Positions 31,521 through 40,870 of a stretch of DNA of 64,000 bases are shown here, in pieces; the first letter of the stretch is position 1; every line of letters begins with the position of its first letter. Source of the stretch: Grosmannia clavigera kw1407 (Eukaryota > Ascomycota > Sordariomycetes > Ophiostomatales > Ophiostomataceae); assembly GCF_000143105.1 (NCBI RefSeq), contig NW_014040831.1, positions 2,958,974 to 3,022,973 on the forward strand, given 5' to 3'. The position numbers were made by a program, and so were the translations under genes. The notes beneath the pieces were generated by a model. The model made no database searches, was not told the DNA's origin, and saw only the letters and a program-made list of their open reading frames with translations.

Positions 31521-34327
31521 ATCGAGATGTGTGCGCAAGCGCGAAGAAGTGAAGCCGTCTAGCGGGTAGTGTTGGAAAAAACTGCGAGAGCCAAACGAGA
31601 CGACTCCACGCAGGTAAACAAAAAGAGTGTGAAGATAATGGGCGAGGGGCGAAGAGCCGGTTGCAATGGGCCTTCTCTCTGCCCGAATCGTCGGTCAAGT
31701 CATCGAATCCACCTGGGTGTTGTCGAGAGATGCGTTCTGCAAGACGACGAAAGCGGGGAGGTGAGAGAGGGAAAGGGTAGACGCGAGAATGAGGATGAGA
31801 GGAGAAGGGTGGAGAATGGAGGACGGGGACGGAAAGCAAGATAGGAAGCAAACCGAGAGTGAAAGTGGCAACGGACTGACACCAAGGCTCTCTAGCGGAA
31901 GAGCCGGGCGAGCAGCAAGAATACAGACCAGGAACAGGGAGGAGGCAGATGGGGGCCAGTTTGCGCACAGCTCGTCAAGCCTATTCGCTTAACTACCACC
32001 CAGCCACAAGCTTCTCGTCCTCGAGAACGGGAAATCGTTCTGTTGCGTCAAACTAGTCATGGACATGAACCACGGACCGGTGGAAACAGTGCCTCGGCGA
32101 AAGCCAAAGGCGGAAGAGCGATCCTACCACAGATTAGGAGGCGCTGCAGATGCGACGCCTTTGCGTCGGCATCGGAGTGGAGAAGGCCTGGAGGTCGGCA
32201 GGGATCAGAGCCTCATGGCGGGTAGAACAGATAAAGATGGCCATACGACGTACTAAGAAGATCCAAGAGCAATTCGCTTTGGCCTAGTAGCCGTCGACCC
32301 TGACGTATTGATGCTTGTCTGACTGGGAGTTGGTGAACTGATCCTAGCCAGGGGTTGTCGCCTCTTTCGCAACCAACAGGGCCATAATGCTGATTAGACA
32401 GCGCGTCATTTAACCGCGTCTATCAGAAATTCACGAGAGAAGCCAAAGATCTAGCCCCTGTCAAGGGCCAGGAGCCGGGGCTTTAGAGGCTATGGTCGAT
32501 AGTGAGGCAATGGCGCAATAACGGGCGTGTGGCATTTGTGCAGTGGTGGGTGGACATGGAAAAGCTTGATCCGGTCAGAGAATTGAGTTTTAGGTATTGA
32601 GGCTACGATGAAGATGAAGCATACTTGTAACACGTGCAGGTTTCGCAACGGTGGCCCCTGTTCGAGGCAAGAGCGTTGCGCCGCAATAAAGGCCCAGCCG
32701 GGAGGAAGGAGAGGCCAAGCTATTATGCACAAATCCATTTGCGGACTAGTTCCCAGATCCCTGTAGCGATCAAACGCCAGCAGAATTCCGCTCGTGTTTG
32801 TCAAGTATAAATATCTTCCTTTTGTGGGAGAAGCAATGGCCAATAGGCCCCGCCGTACAATACCCCTGGTCAAGCGGCGAAGAGCGAGGACTGTCAGCTG
32901 CCATACTGGCAGTATTGCAGTGCGGCTGCAATGTGTGGCATTTGCCCAGGTCGTTCGACTGTGGGTATACAGACAACAAACAATAGCCTGGCCGCAGATT
33001 CGGAGACAGCATTTGGCTGGAGATCTCCAGACGCTCAGAGCTGCCAGAAGTGGCCGCGGAAAAGGTGTGGCAGAGGTCAAGGCAGGAGGGGGCTCTACCT
33101 GTTAGCCGCCCGCTCCCAGACACTTCCCTGACGACCGTATCGTATCGAGGCCACAACTTTCCTGTGAGAAAGATCGTAATGACACCGCTTAGTTTCTTAT
33201 CTGTGTTTTGTTCATGCCGGAATCTGTTTAGGAAAATCAGACCATTTAATTCGGGCAACAAAAACTCCCGAACCGTTCCGTCCACTAAGGACGGAGCTCG
33301 TTCTCGTCAATCAGTTTGTACAGAGTAACCTATTATGCAAAGGCTGGACGTAAGAACGACCACATGGTCTGTTCTATCTTACTTCGTTCTACTTCCCACT
33401 TTCAATTTGTGGTACTCCGTCTTGTGTTGGGGGCAATCTGTACTCTGCATCCAAACAGGCCAGCTGAAGGCAAGATTACATATTAGCAGATATAAGCTTC
33501 TGAATAAAACCCTATCCTGGAGGCATATACGAACCCCAAGAAAAATGTCCGTGCTACATATGAAGCAATCTCGGGACTTGTCCCAAATGCATCTGTATAA
33601 GAAAGACCCCCGGGCTTCATCGCCTCCTTTTCGTATCGCCCCCTTCTGAAAACACAGTGGATTATGCTGTAGCAACAGCACATGCTCCGCAGGTCGTAGA
33701 AACGGGACTCGGACAATTTACCCCGTGACAGGGGAATAGGTATTTGTCAGTTATAAGTAAGGTGATATATCTTAGTATCGCTTCCGACACAGATGGAAAC
33801 CTGTTGTACCCCCGGTAATCCTCCACCAAGCCTCCCTATATCTTATTACGACGTACCGAGTATGTACGAGAGGAGTCTAAACAATCAACACACTCCACTT
33901 TTAACAGTGTGTGGATCGAGAAGACGGAGTACGTCGTAGAGAAAGAGGGCGTTTACATTTGTGCTGCAAAACATACGACATAGGTCTATACGTCGTAGAG
34001 GTCAATACTCAGAAACTGAAAATGGTCCCAATTTATTGAATTGAATTGGCAAATCTGCATGCCGATTGTCTTTATCCACCAGTGCACACAAATTCGAGCA
34101 CCACTGCTTTCTGCAGATCATCAAGTCTTATCCAGTCTGGTAAATAGCATTGTATTGTTTGGATGAACTTCAGACGCTCGTAGGCTTCTCTACTAAGCTG
34201 CAATAGCCTCAACTGCTATGAGGAGAAGCACCTCTACCACCAACTCCGGCTCTTTGGGTCTCCAGCCAATCGTCTTCCTTCTTCTTCGACATGTCCGACC
34301 AGTCCTAACACGGATCCTGCTCGAAAT
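31521..34327. other. Intergenic region, partly AT-rich, no supportable gene
   Basis: The first part (about 31740-31870) is purine-rich on the + strand, that is CT-rich on the coding strand of the receptor-like gene, and is probably its promoter or leader. From about 33300 to 34150 the sequence is distinctly AT-richer. Four copies of TACGACGTA or its complement lie at 32244, 33847, 33932 and 33989. Frames of up to 196 codons occur on the minus strand near 32490-33285, but their predicted proteins look random. Confidence 0.55.
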
Positions 34328-35074
34328 CTATCTCAGTTTCTTCGTCTGATTTTGAGCCTCCCGCACTGAAAATGCGTCCGAAATATCCGCAATAGCCACG
34401 TACATCACATACAGTGGGATGAAAACCCACAGCGTGTTGAAGAATACCAAGTATATCCACATGTACATGAAGTTGCTGCCGTTCAGGTTGGCGTTGCCGA
34501 TCAACCACTCGGGGCAGAATGTCATGAAACCGCCGTACAGCTCTGCCGTCGCAATGATTACCATCAGTACATTGGCCCGCGGGCGGCTTCGTGCCAGGTC
34601 GTAGCACACGAGGCACGACAGCGGGCCCATAACAAGCACAGTCAGCAGCTCCAAGCTGATAACGCCCAGATCGGCGCCCGCCCAGCGCCGGTCGGCGCGT
34701 GCATACACCATCCACAGCTGCGCAAAGGGGTTCTGGCTGCTAGCCTGGGGGCCGTAGATCCGGTCGCCATGGCCCAGAAACGGGTGCGGCTGGATCACGT
34801 AGTAGTCCTCGGGGGCTAGATCGGCCACCGGCATCCAGCTGAAGAAGCAATGGTAGAGATAGCTGCCCTCTAGCACGAAGTGGATGAGCGCGTCAAATGC
34901 GTGCCAGATGAACAAGGAGCGGCAGCAAGTCGATGCCGTTGCTGGAAGCGCCAAGCGCGACGCGCCATAGGCGGCGGCCAAGATGGCGACTGTCGATGCC
35001 AGCGAAATAAGAGTAGTCTGGTCAAACAGATCTGCCGGCAGAGCCGACACGATGCTAACCCAGTTGACAGCCAT
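34328..35074 (-). CDS. EBP-family (EXPERA domain) membrane protein, possible sterol isomerase
   Basis: A single-exon gene of 248 residues. The start ATG at 35074 (MAVNWVSIVS) is chosen because upstream codons in the same frame lack an ATG near the conserved part. The EXPERA fold of emopamil-binding proteins (sterol delta8-delta7 isomerases) is recognised by its paired motifs. All six key residues appear: H65 and E69 in IHFVLEG, E142 and T145 in LELLTV, N213 and W216 in NTLW. Four or five hydrophobic helices fit an ER membrane protein. Fungi usually isomerise sterols with the unrelated Erg2, so the role of this EBP-like protein is uncertain. It could be a true isomerase or a related EXPERA protein with another ligand. 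Confidence 0.78.
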   Translation of the reverse strand: MAVNWVSIVSALPADLFDQTTLISLASTVAILAAAYGASRLALPATASTCCRSLFIWHAFDALIHFVLEGSYLYHCFFSWMPVADLAPEDYYVIQPHPFLGHGDRIYGPQASSQNPFAQLWMVYARADRRWAGADLGVISLELLTVLVMGPLSCLVCYDLARSRPRANVLMVIIATAELYGGFMTFCPEWLIGNANLNGSNFMYMWIYLVFFNTLWVFIPLYVMYVAIADISDAFSVREAQNQTKKLR

Positions 35075-35351
35075 GTTTGAAGATATCAAGGTATTTTTGT
35101 CGGATATGCCAAACGCTACGGTTTTTTTTGCTGCGTGGCAGTTAGAAAGCGTTTGTTCTAATTTTAACCCAACGACAATTTCGACCCGCAATTTGGTTTG
35201 AACCACTGTGATTCGTGAAGCACAACAGTATGTCAGAAGCAGTCAATATTTTGATATTTGTTCCGAAACGGATTTTCCACTATCTAGCTGTGTCCAAATT
35301 ATCGCAAACTATGTTTGCACGCTCTGGCTTCAGTCAATTTTTCTTTCGATT

Positions 35352-35668
35352 TTAGTGCGTAGCAGCCTGCTTATTGGCCTCGGCACTGGTGTCGTGCTTG
35401 GTCTCAGTGGCCTTGTTCTTCACGGCATCAACACCGGCTTGGGCACTGATAAATTGTTAGTATGTATCCTTACATTCGTCAAAAGTCTTGACGTACCGGG
35501 TACCGATCGATTGGTTGCTGTCGCTAGCCACATTCTTGTTGGCCTCCTTAGCAGTGCCAGCGGTGGCACCTATGTAACTGTTAGTGCAGTCTCAGTGAGC
35601 TGTTGTATGGTTGACGTACTGTTGACCTTGTCAGAGACAAAGTTGCCAGCTTGCTTGAGAGTATCCAT
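35352..35668 (-). CDS. CCG-1/GRG-1-like glucose-repressible stress protein
   Basis: Three small exons, 35668-35620, 35569-35497 and 35445-35352, code for 71 residues. The introns are 50 and 51 nt, with GTACGT donors at both, and TAG and CAG acceptors. The spliced product begins MDTLKQAGNFVSDKVNSATA, continues with GTAKEANKNVASDSNQS, and ends with ANKQAATH. This closely follows Neurospora CCG-1/GRG-1, a small hydrophilic protein whose transcript is clock-controlled, light- and stress-responsive and repressed by glucose. Its molecular role is not firmly known. A TATATAA sequence on the coding strand (35799-35793) lies about 125 bases before the start codon. The exons are too short to stand out as open frames, so the gene is easily missed. 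Confidence 0.9.
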
Positions 35669-35792
35669 TGTGTGAAGGTGAAAGACTGTTTGAAGCAATG
35701 TATTTAGACAGTGTCTGGATTGGATTGTTGAATTGAAGTCTGAATGTTGCTTAAAATAAAATGAGACGGTGAAGACGAAGGGGAAGCTATCC

Positions 35793-35799
35793 TTATATA
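35793..35799 (-). promoter_or_regulatory. TATA box of the CCG-1-like gene
   Basis: The minus strand reads TATATAA here, about 125 bases before the ATG at 35668. This is a plausible TATA box for a strongly inducible gene. An AGGGG word, as in stress-response elements, lies at 35779-35783 but is downstream of the TATA box, so its relevance is doubtful. Confidence 0.5.
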
Positions 35800-37142
35800 C
35801 TTAAACCTGTTCCAACATTACCACAACATCTCATGGCTATGCCGAGCACCTCGAGACGCCTTCGTGTTGCCTGTTTGGTCATGTGAATGTCTGCATGCCT
35901 TGACGTCATAGTTTATCGGCCTAGATGCAAGCAGAACTAGATGTATCCAGACTATTACGTAGCATGCGGTCTCGGAATTTACTCAATTCCCCTCCTTCTT
36001 CCTTGGCGAGGCTTACACGCTACGAGAAAACTCTAGACAAAGCCCGCCGGCTTAGAAAGTACTCGGCATTATGCCGCCTAGAACGTACTGAGTGGGGATG
36101 GATATGGTATGAGTGGATGCTGGGAATACAGAGGCTGAACAGAAAGAGGCAAGAGAAAGATGAATGAGAACAATGAGGACAGACACAATTCCTCGATTCG
36201 TATCCCTTGCGGATGCAGATACTTGACCCTCGCGTTGGAACTTACTTTTTGCGCTTTCCCGACGACAATGGCGGAAACAGACGCCCGTATTGGAGTGACA
36301 TGCGGAGTACAGTTGGGTTGCTTACGAAATATTTTGTTGGCGATGCGAACGGATTTTGATTGGTAGAAGTCCCAAGACAAGTGGGCAAACCTGTTTTTAG
36401 CACATATGACGTCGTAAGAACATGTTGCGCGTATAATGCATACAGAAGAACTGGCCAGATGCAACATGTTGCTTTCATCGCAGAAGCCTTGGAATGAAGT
36501 AGCATTCTCCATTACGTTACTAAAATGGCGGCCTCCTTACGATTGATCTGAGACGTGTATGATGTCAATAACAAACGAGGTATAGCTTCATGTACGGAGT
36601 ACCGCATGTGCTTTGGTAGCATCAATGTGGCAAGAGCAGGTTCCAACACGGCTGCTAGCTACGAGTGGTTTCCAGGAGCTGAATGTCTGTAACCCCGCCG
36701 GAATCGTGATCTTGGAGTGACATCACGATCCGAGGCCTAGCTTGGCTGCTGCCAAAAATGAGAGTGCTTCGCCTCTCCCGCTTCCTCTGTACGGTACGTC
36801 ATCAGGCACCAGCATATCCTGCCGTTGATCTGCTATGAAGGGGCGGAGTGAAAATCTTTAGGCCGAAATCAAACCGCCCCTGAATGTGCGTGTATAAGCC
36901 GGGTTGACAAATGACAGGCCGGCGTATTGAAGATTGAGAAGCCATCCCCGTTCTCCTGTTTACCTCGTTGGCTAGACAACTCTGACATATTGAAATCGTG
37001 ACTGCCCGTTCTGTCGCCTCTCGTTCATCACTCGCAGTTTCTCTCTTAGAACCTTCTGCCGTCCTCCTTAAAAAAAGACACCCGTCTGCAATACGCCCCT
37101 CTCAAGAAACAAGGAGAAGGTCTTGCAATATAGGGCCCTACT
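35800..37142. other. Upstream region of the CCG-1-like gene
   Basis: No supportable coding frame. This 1.3-kb stretch is presumably the regulatory region of the CCG-1-like gene and the flank of the tRNA gene. It holds a TACGGAGTA copy at 36592-36600. CCG-1-type genes have long, complex promoters, which would fit the gap, but I cannot assign specific sites. Confidence 0.5.
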
Positions 37143-37214
37143 ACCGGTATGGTGTAACGGTTAACATTCGAGATTCTCATTCTCGGGCTCTGGGTTCGAT
37201 TCCCAGTACCGGTG
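37143..37214 (+). tRNA. tRNA-Glu (anticodon CTC)
   Basis: A 72-nt cloverleaf without intron. The acceptor stem pairs ACCGGTA (37143-37149) with TACCGGT (37207-37213) over seven base pairs; the discriminator is G. The anticodon stem CGAGA/TCTCG encloses TTCTCAT with CTC at 37176-37178, reading GAG codons. The T arm CTGGG-TTCGATT-CCCAG is perfect and includes the B box GGTTCGATTCC; the A box is TGGTGTAACGG. CCA is not encoded, as expected in eukaryotes. The D arm (GTGTAACGGTTAACAT) is typical of fungal tRNA-Glu. Confidence 0.95.
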
Positions 37215-37691
37215 CGCAACGGATTCTCCGCGGCCCTTACGGTCGGTGTGTCTTTTTTGTTTGTTTGTTGTGTCGCCCAGCCTCACTTCTAGACCTGAAG
37301 TCGCAAATGCCCACTCATGCATACATGTTTCTGTCCATTTTCCCAACGCACAATTTCTGATATAAGCTTGCCGCGAGACTTTGTTCGGGTATTTTCTTAC
37401 GGACTCCATTGGGATGAACCTGGGCTTTATGCTTTGTATTGTAGCTTCGTTGATTACGTCGGTCAGCTACGCCGGCTATTCACACCTACAATAGAAGGCC
37501 TCTACAATGCGCCTAAATAAGCCCGAAGCTCTTATTGCAGCCGAAAGTAAGACTGTAAGAATAAAAAATTGTAAAGAATTTGAATTCGTACTTGTTCTGT
37601 CGATACAACAGATTCAGATGTTTCTTTTTACCATTACCAGAACCAAGTTCGAATTAGAAAATCCATCAGTATTTCTAGTCCAACCAATACG
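37215..37691. other. Intergenic region between tRNA-Glu and an unknown gene
   Basis: It contains the Pol III terminator and the presumed promoter and leader of the gene at 37692. The part nearest the gene is AT-rich. No further gene is visible. Confidence 0.55.
37253..37258 (+). terminator. RNA polymerase III terminator of tRNA-Glu
   Basis: A run of six T residues lies 39 bases after the tRNA end. It is the first run of four or more T downstream and is the probable termination site. Confidence 0.7.
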
Positions 37692-39353
37692 ATGTCAAAA
37701 AAGAAGATTGTCATCAGCGAGTACAACGTGTCTGGTCTTCGCCTCAGGCCGTTCAACTTACTCTGGGGCGGACCTCTGCTGGTCAAGGACCGTAAATCTC
37801 GACAGAAGCAGCAAGAACAGGAGAGCAACACACAGCCACCGTCCGTCCTCGAGGCTCCTCCCGCTGCAGAAGAAGCGCAGGCTGAAGCGCCTCCTCCGGC
37901 CGATCCTGTGATACCGGTAGAGCCTGACACCCCCGCGGCAGGCACTGTGAAGATTGAAGCAGATACGAAAAGCAAAGAAAAAAAGAAGCACAAGAAGCAT
38001 CGCCCCAAACAGTACTACGAAATCGAAAGCGACAGTGACAGCAGCAGCAGGGGACGTCGCTATAGCTCATACAGGCGATCGCAATGTTACCAATTTCGTC
38101 CCATCGGATGCCATCGAGATGGCTGTCAATGCTCGCATGATGCAGAGACCAAAAAAAGAGAGACGAAGCACAGAAAACAAAGCTTGAAAGCCATGCGATG
38201 TCCTGTATGCAAGCAACACGTGGACATGTCTTCAATTGAGGGCGATGACAGCAGCATAGACTGTAGCAGCGACGCAACGACGGCCTATGTCTGTAAGAGA
38301 GACAAGAAAAAGAATAGATCAAAGGCAAAGTCCGGGACACTGAAGAATGAAAGTGGGGGGAACACCGAAAAACAGAGAATTAAAGACGGCAACACCAAAG
38401 AAGACGAGCCACAAGTGCCCTCGTCCGCCACTGCTCTTACAGATGGTGATGTCGTCGCGGATCCAAAAGCCCAGAATGAAGTAGACGAAGGCAACGCAGG
38501 CAACGCAGGCAACGCGGGCAACGCAGACCAGAGCAACGGTACAGTCGGTGGCGATTCCGTTGTCGTGGAAAGCAACGTGATGCCGACTCTCCAGGATGCA
38601 ACTAATCCTCTTCCTGGGGTCGATCTGCGTGCAGACTTCTTGGCCTCATCTGGCGCCTATCCATCGCAGTTTCCCCCCAGCTTCCATCGCAGCGACCACA
38701 ACGTGCCTTCATATCTGCCAGAGTTTGCAGACACGCAATCTCGTCCCTACCCCTACCCTTCCTACCCGGCATATCCCTATGGATATTGCCCGTATCCTAT
38801 GTGTCCCTACCCACACATGACACCTCCGATGGCTGGCTATTTGCAGCCTCATCTGCCACTGATCTCACCCTACGCCTCAGCGGGCGCTGAATTTGTTCCT
38901 GATGCTGATATGCAGGGAAATAGAGGCGAAGCAGCCGTTGCTGATGCAAACGCCCAGAACGATGGTGGGAATGGCTCCGCCCCATGGCATGACAAGGAAC
39001 TGACCACTGGTGACAACATGAACAAAGCCGAAGGCGAAGACGAGGCAGTCGAGACAAGCAACGATCAGATCGACAACTGGGGCATCAAATGGGACGACAG
39101 CGGCTTGGATGAGACCTGTGTAGGTACTACAAACAACGGTTCCTGGAGTTGTAAGCCAGCAGACACCGAGGGCAGCGCCGATCGATCGCCGACATGGACG
39201 GCTAGCGACCTAGCCCTACTCGGACGTCTGCACACTCAACAGGTCACAGACAGGTGGCGAGACCTGCAGACAGCGTTTTATAACGAGACCGGGAGAATGG
39301 TGGACTTGGAAGTGCTTAAAAGCACGGCAGAAAACACCGATGATGGCCAGTAA
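37692..39353 (+). CDS. Unrecognised low-complexity protein with Cys motifs
   Basis: A single open frame of 553 residues starting MSKKKIVISEYNVSGLRL. I do not recognise the family. Visible features, in order: a short possibly conserved N-terminal segment (residues 1-35); a Pro/Ala/Glu-rich linker; Lys-rich basic patches (KEKKKHKKHRPK near residue 100); a Cys/His cluster (residues about 130-180) with CHRDGCQCSH and CPVC, which could bind zinc; four NAG repeats near 270-282; a Tyr/Pro-rich stretch around YPSYPAYPYGYCPYP near 355-375; and an acidic C-terminal half ending with a short conserved-looking helix (ALLGRLHTQQVTDRWRDLQ). No signal peptide or membrane segment is seen. It may be a nuclear or RNA-associated disordered protein, but that is a guess from composition. 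Confidence 0.6.
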   Translation: MSKKKIVISEYNVSGLRLRPFNLLWGGPLLVKDRKSRQKQQEQESNTQPPSVLEAPPAAEEAQAEAPPPADPVIPVEPDTPAAGTVKIEADTKSKEKKKHKKHRPKQYYEIESDSDSSSRGRRYSSYRRSQCYQFRPIGCHRDGCQCSHDAETKKRETKHRKQSLKAMRCPVCKQHVDMSSIEGDDSSIDCSSDATTAYVCKRDKKKNRSKAKSGTLKNESGGNTEKQRIKDGNTKEDEPQVPSSATALTDGDVVADPKAQNEVDEGNAGNAGNAGNADQSNGTVGGDSVVVESNVMPTLQDATNPLPGVDLRADFLASSGAYPSQFPPSFHRSDHNVPSYLPEFADTQSRPYPYPSYPAYPYGYCPYPMCPYPHMTPPMAGYLQPHLPLISPYASAGAEFVPDADMQGNRGEAAVADANAQNDGGNGSAPWHDKELTTGDNMNKAEGEDEAVETSNDQIDNWGIKWDDSGLDETCVGTTNNGSWSCKPADTEGSADRSPTWTASDLALLGRLHTQQVTDRWRDLQTAFYNETGRMVDLEVLKSTAENTDDGQ

Positions 39354-39844
39354 GAATGTTTCGGATGAAGGCGCCGAGGCGGATGAGAGGCTGAACAATT
39401 TGAGTCTGAAAATGCAGCGGCGAGGCTTGGGTCAAGAAGGCCATACTGTAGCACATCAATCTGCTATGCGGTAGTTAAATAGGCGGGATATGCTTAATGC
39501 ATGTGGGTAATTGGTCAATTAAAGGTTGAACCTGTTGACAAACAGCAAAAAGGAAGAACGCAAAAGCTAAAACAAGTATGTAGCTGAACAAAACCCCTCG
39601 AGCCAACCTAAAAATGCCAACCCGTTCTGAGTCGGTGTCGACTGCAGTCCCTATTTTAGCTTAAAGTACACAGACAAGAGAAGCGTTGAAGAAGGTATAA
39701 AATTACGGCAAAGCCAAAATGCCAGACAAACTCCTCTAATGCAATCTAGAATTCAAACCTAGCCCAACCGTTCTAGACCGGAAACAAACCAACCACTAAT
39801 TATTTTATAAGCCAACAAGATGCAAGCCCGTAGTAGCGGCTTGT
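39354..39844. other. AT-rich gap between convergent genes
   Basis: The 3' flanks of the unknown gene (+) and of the 14-3-3-like gene (-). It is AT-rich and has no supportable coding frame. Confidence 0.6.
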
Positions 39845-40870
39845 TTATATGAATTCGGGCATGTTATCTGTACGCATCACTTGTGCAGAGGCAGCCGTGC
39901 TGGGCGGCATAGGTGGCGGCACGGTTGTTCGTGGAGGCGTGGACATCAACTGTGTGCTTGGGGGCTGTGGTGGCGCAATTTCAGAAGTCTGGCCCGGGAG
40001 GCCGCTGGTTTTTGTTCTAGACGAGCTGCCAGTGTTGAGGCCTCGCTTCATCATCTTGCCCAGCACTGTGACGAGCTCGCATGCATCGCTGAACATGTCG
40101 TTGTCGATGCCCTCTGTGGCCTCGTACACATCTGATATTGTGTCTTTGGCCAACTTGCGGCTGCCTTCGAAATCGTGCTTGCATTCATACAAGAATGCAG
40201 AATACTCCGTCTTTACAGAAAGACGCAATGTGTGCGAGCCCCAGAGCAGCTTTTCGGCTAGAGCAACCGCATATCGGAAATACTCGTCGGCCACCGGCAA
40301 GTAGTCCTTTGGAGGAAGTAGAAATGCGGCAGGAGGTTGAGGGCCAAATCCAGGTGGCGGGCCGACGGGACCGCCTTCGTGAAGGTGGGCGGATTGCATA
40401 GGTGAGCGCTCGCTTGTCCCGTCGTCGTCTCTAGCAATTTCCTTGCCCTTGTCGGCTCGGGGTGGCGTTGGCTCATTCGACGACGAGCCGGCGATCTCGG
40501 GAGTGGACAGGCCCATTACGGAGACGGGCGGCTGGTTGTAGAACAGGACGAATATATGGTAAAAAGAAGCACGCAGCTTGTAGGCCAGAACCTTGAGCTC
40601 GACGTACTGTCCCACAACTGGAAGGACATACTGTTCGAGCATGACGAGCCCCTCACGCGATAGCCATATAATGTGGAAGTACAGCTCGAGCGTCTGTGGC
40701 GATATTGATTGATCTCGTCGGCGTTGTTTCCGGGCGAGCACAAGTTGTTGGGAGAGGTTGACAGACAGGCCGAGTATTTTGAACAGCATTGATGCCAACA
40801 GAGGGTTATCATGCTCGACAGCCTTGGCAAGTCTGCCGAGGAATTTCTGGTCGACCTCGGACGAAGCCAT
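39845..40870 (-). CDS. Divergent 14-3-3-like protein
   Basis: A single-exon gene of 341 residues. The start ATG at 40870 gives MASSEVDQKFLGRLAKAVEH, matching helix A of 14-3-3 proteins. Helices C and D follow (PLLASMLFKILG). After about residue 112 there is a Pro/Ser/Gly-rich insert of roughly 75 residues that canonical 14-3-3 proteins lack. Helices resume at DYLPVADEYFRY (R199 and Y200 match the phosphate-binding Arg-Tyr pair) and continue through a helix corresponding to the usual NFSVFYYE, here EYSAFLYE, and KLAKDTISDVYEATEG. The C terminus is a Pro/Ser/Thr-rich tail. It is not the standard Bmh1-type 14-3-3. The substitutions suggest altered or lost phosphopeptide binding, but dimer-type scaffolding remains possible. 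Confidence 0.75.
   Translation of the reverse strand: MASSEVDQKFLGRLAKAVEHDNPLLASMLFKILGLSVNLSQQLVLARKQRRRDQSISPQTLELYFHIIWLSREGLVMLEQYVLPVVGQYVELKVLAYKLRASFYHIFVLFYNQPPVSVMGLSTPEIAGSSSNEPTPPRADKGKEIARDDDGTSERSPMQSAHLHEGGPVGPPPGFGPQPPAAFLLPPKDYLPVADEYFRYAVALAEKLLWGSHTLRLSVKTEYSAFLYECKHDFEGSRKLAKDTISDVYEATEGIDNDMFSDACELVTVLGKMMKRGLNTGSSSRTKTSGLPGQTSEIAPPQPPSTQLMSTPPRTTVPPPMPPSTAASAQVMRTDNMPEFI

Noticed and set aside
32490..33285. Minus-strand frames of 196 and 171 codons
   Set aside because: They overlap in different frames, have random composition, and lie in a gap with no family similarity I can recognise.
35208..35675. 155-codon + strand frame
   Set aside because: The minus strand at the same place codes for the three-exon CCG-1-like protein, with good splice sites and family match.
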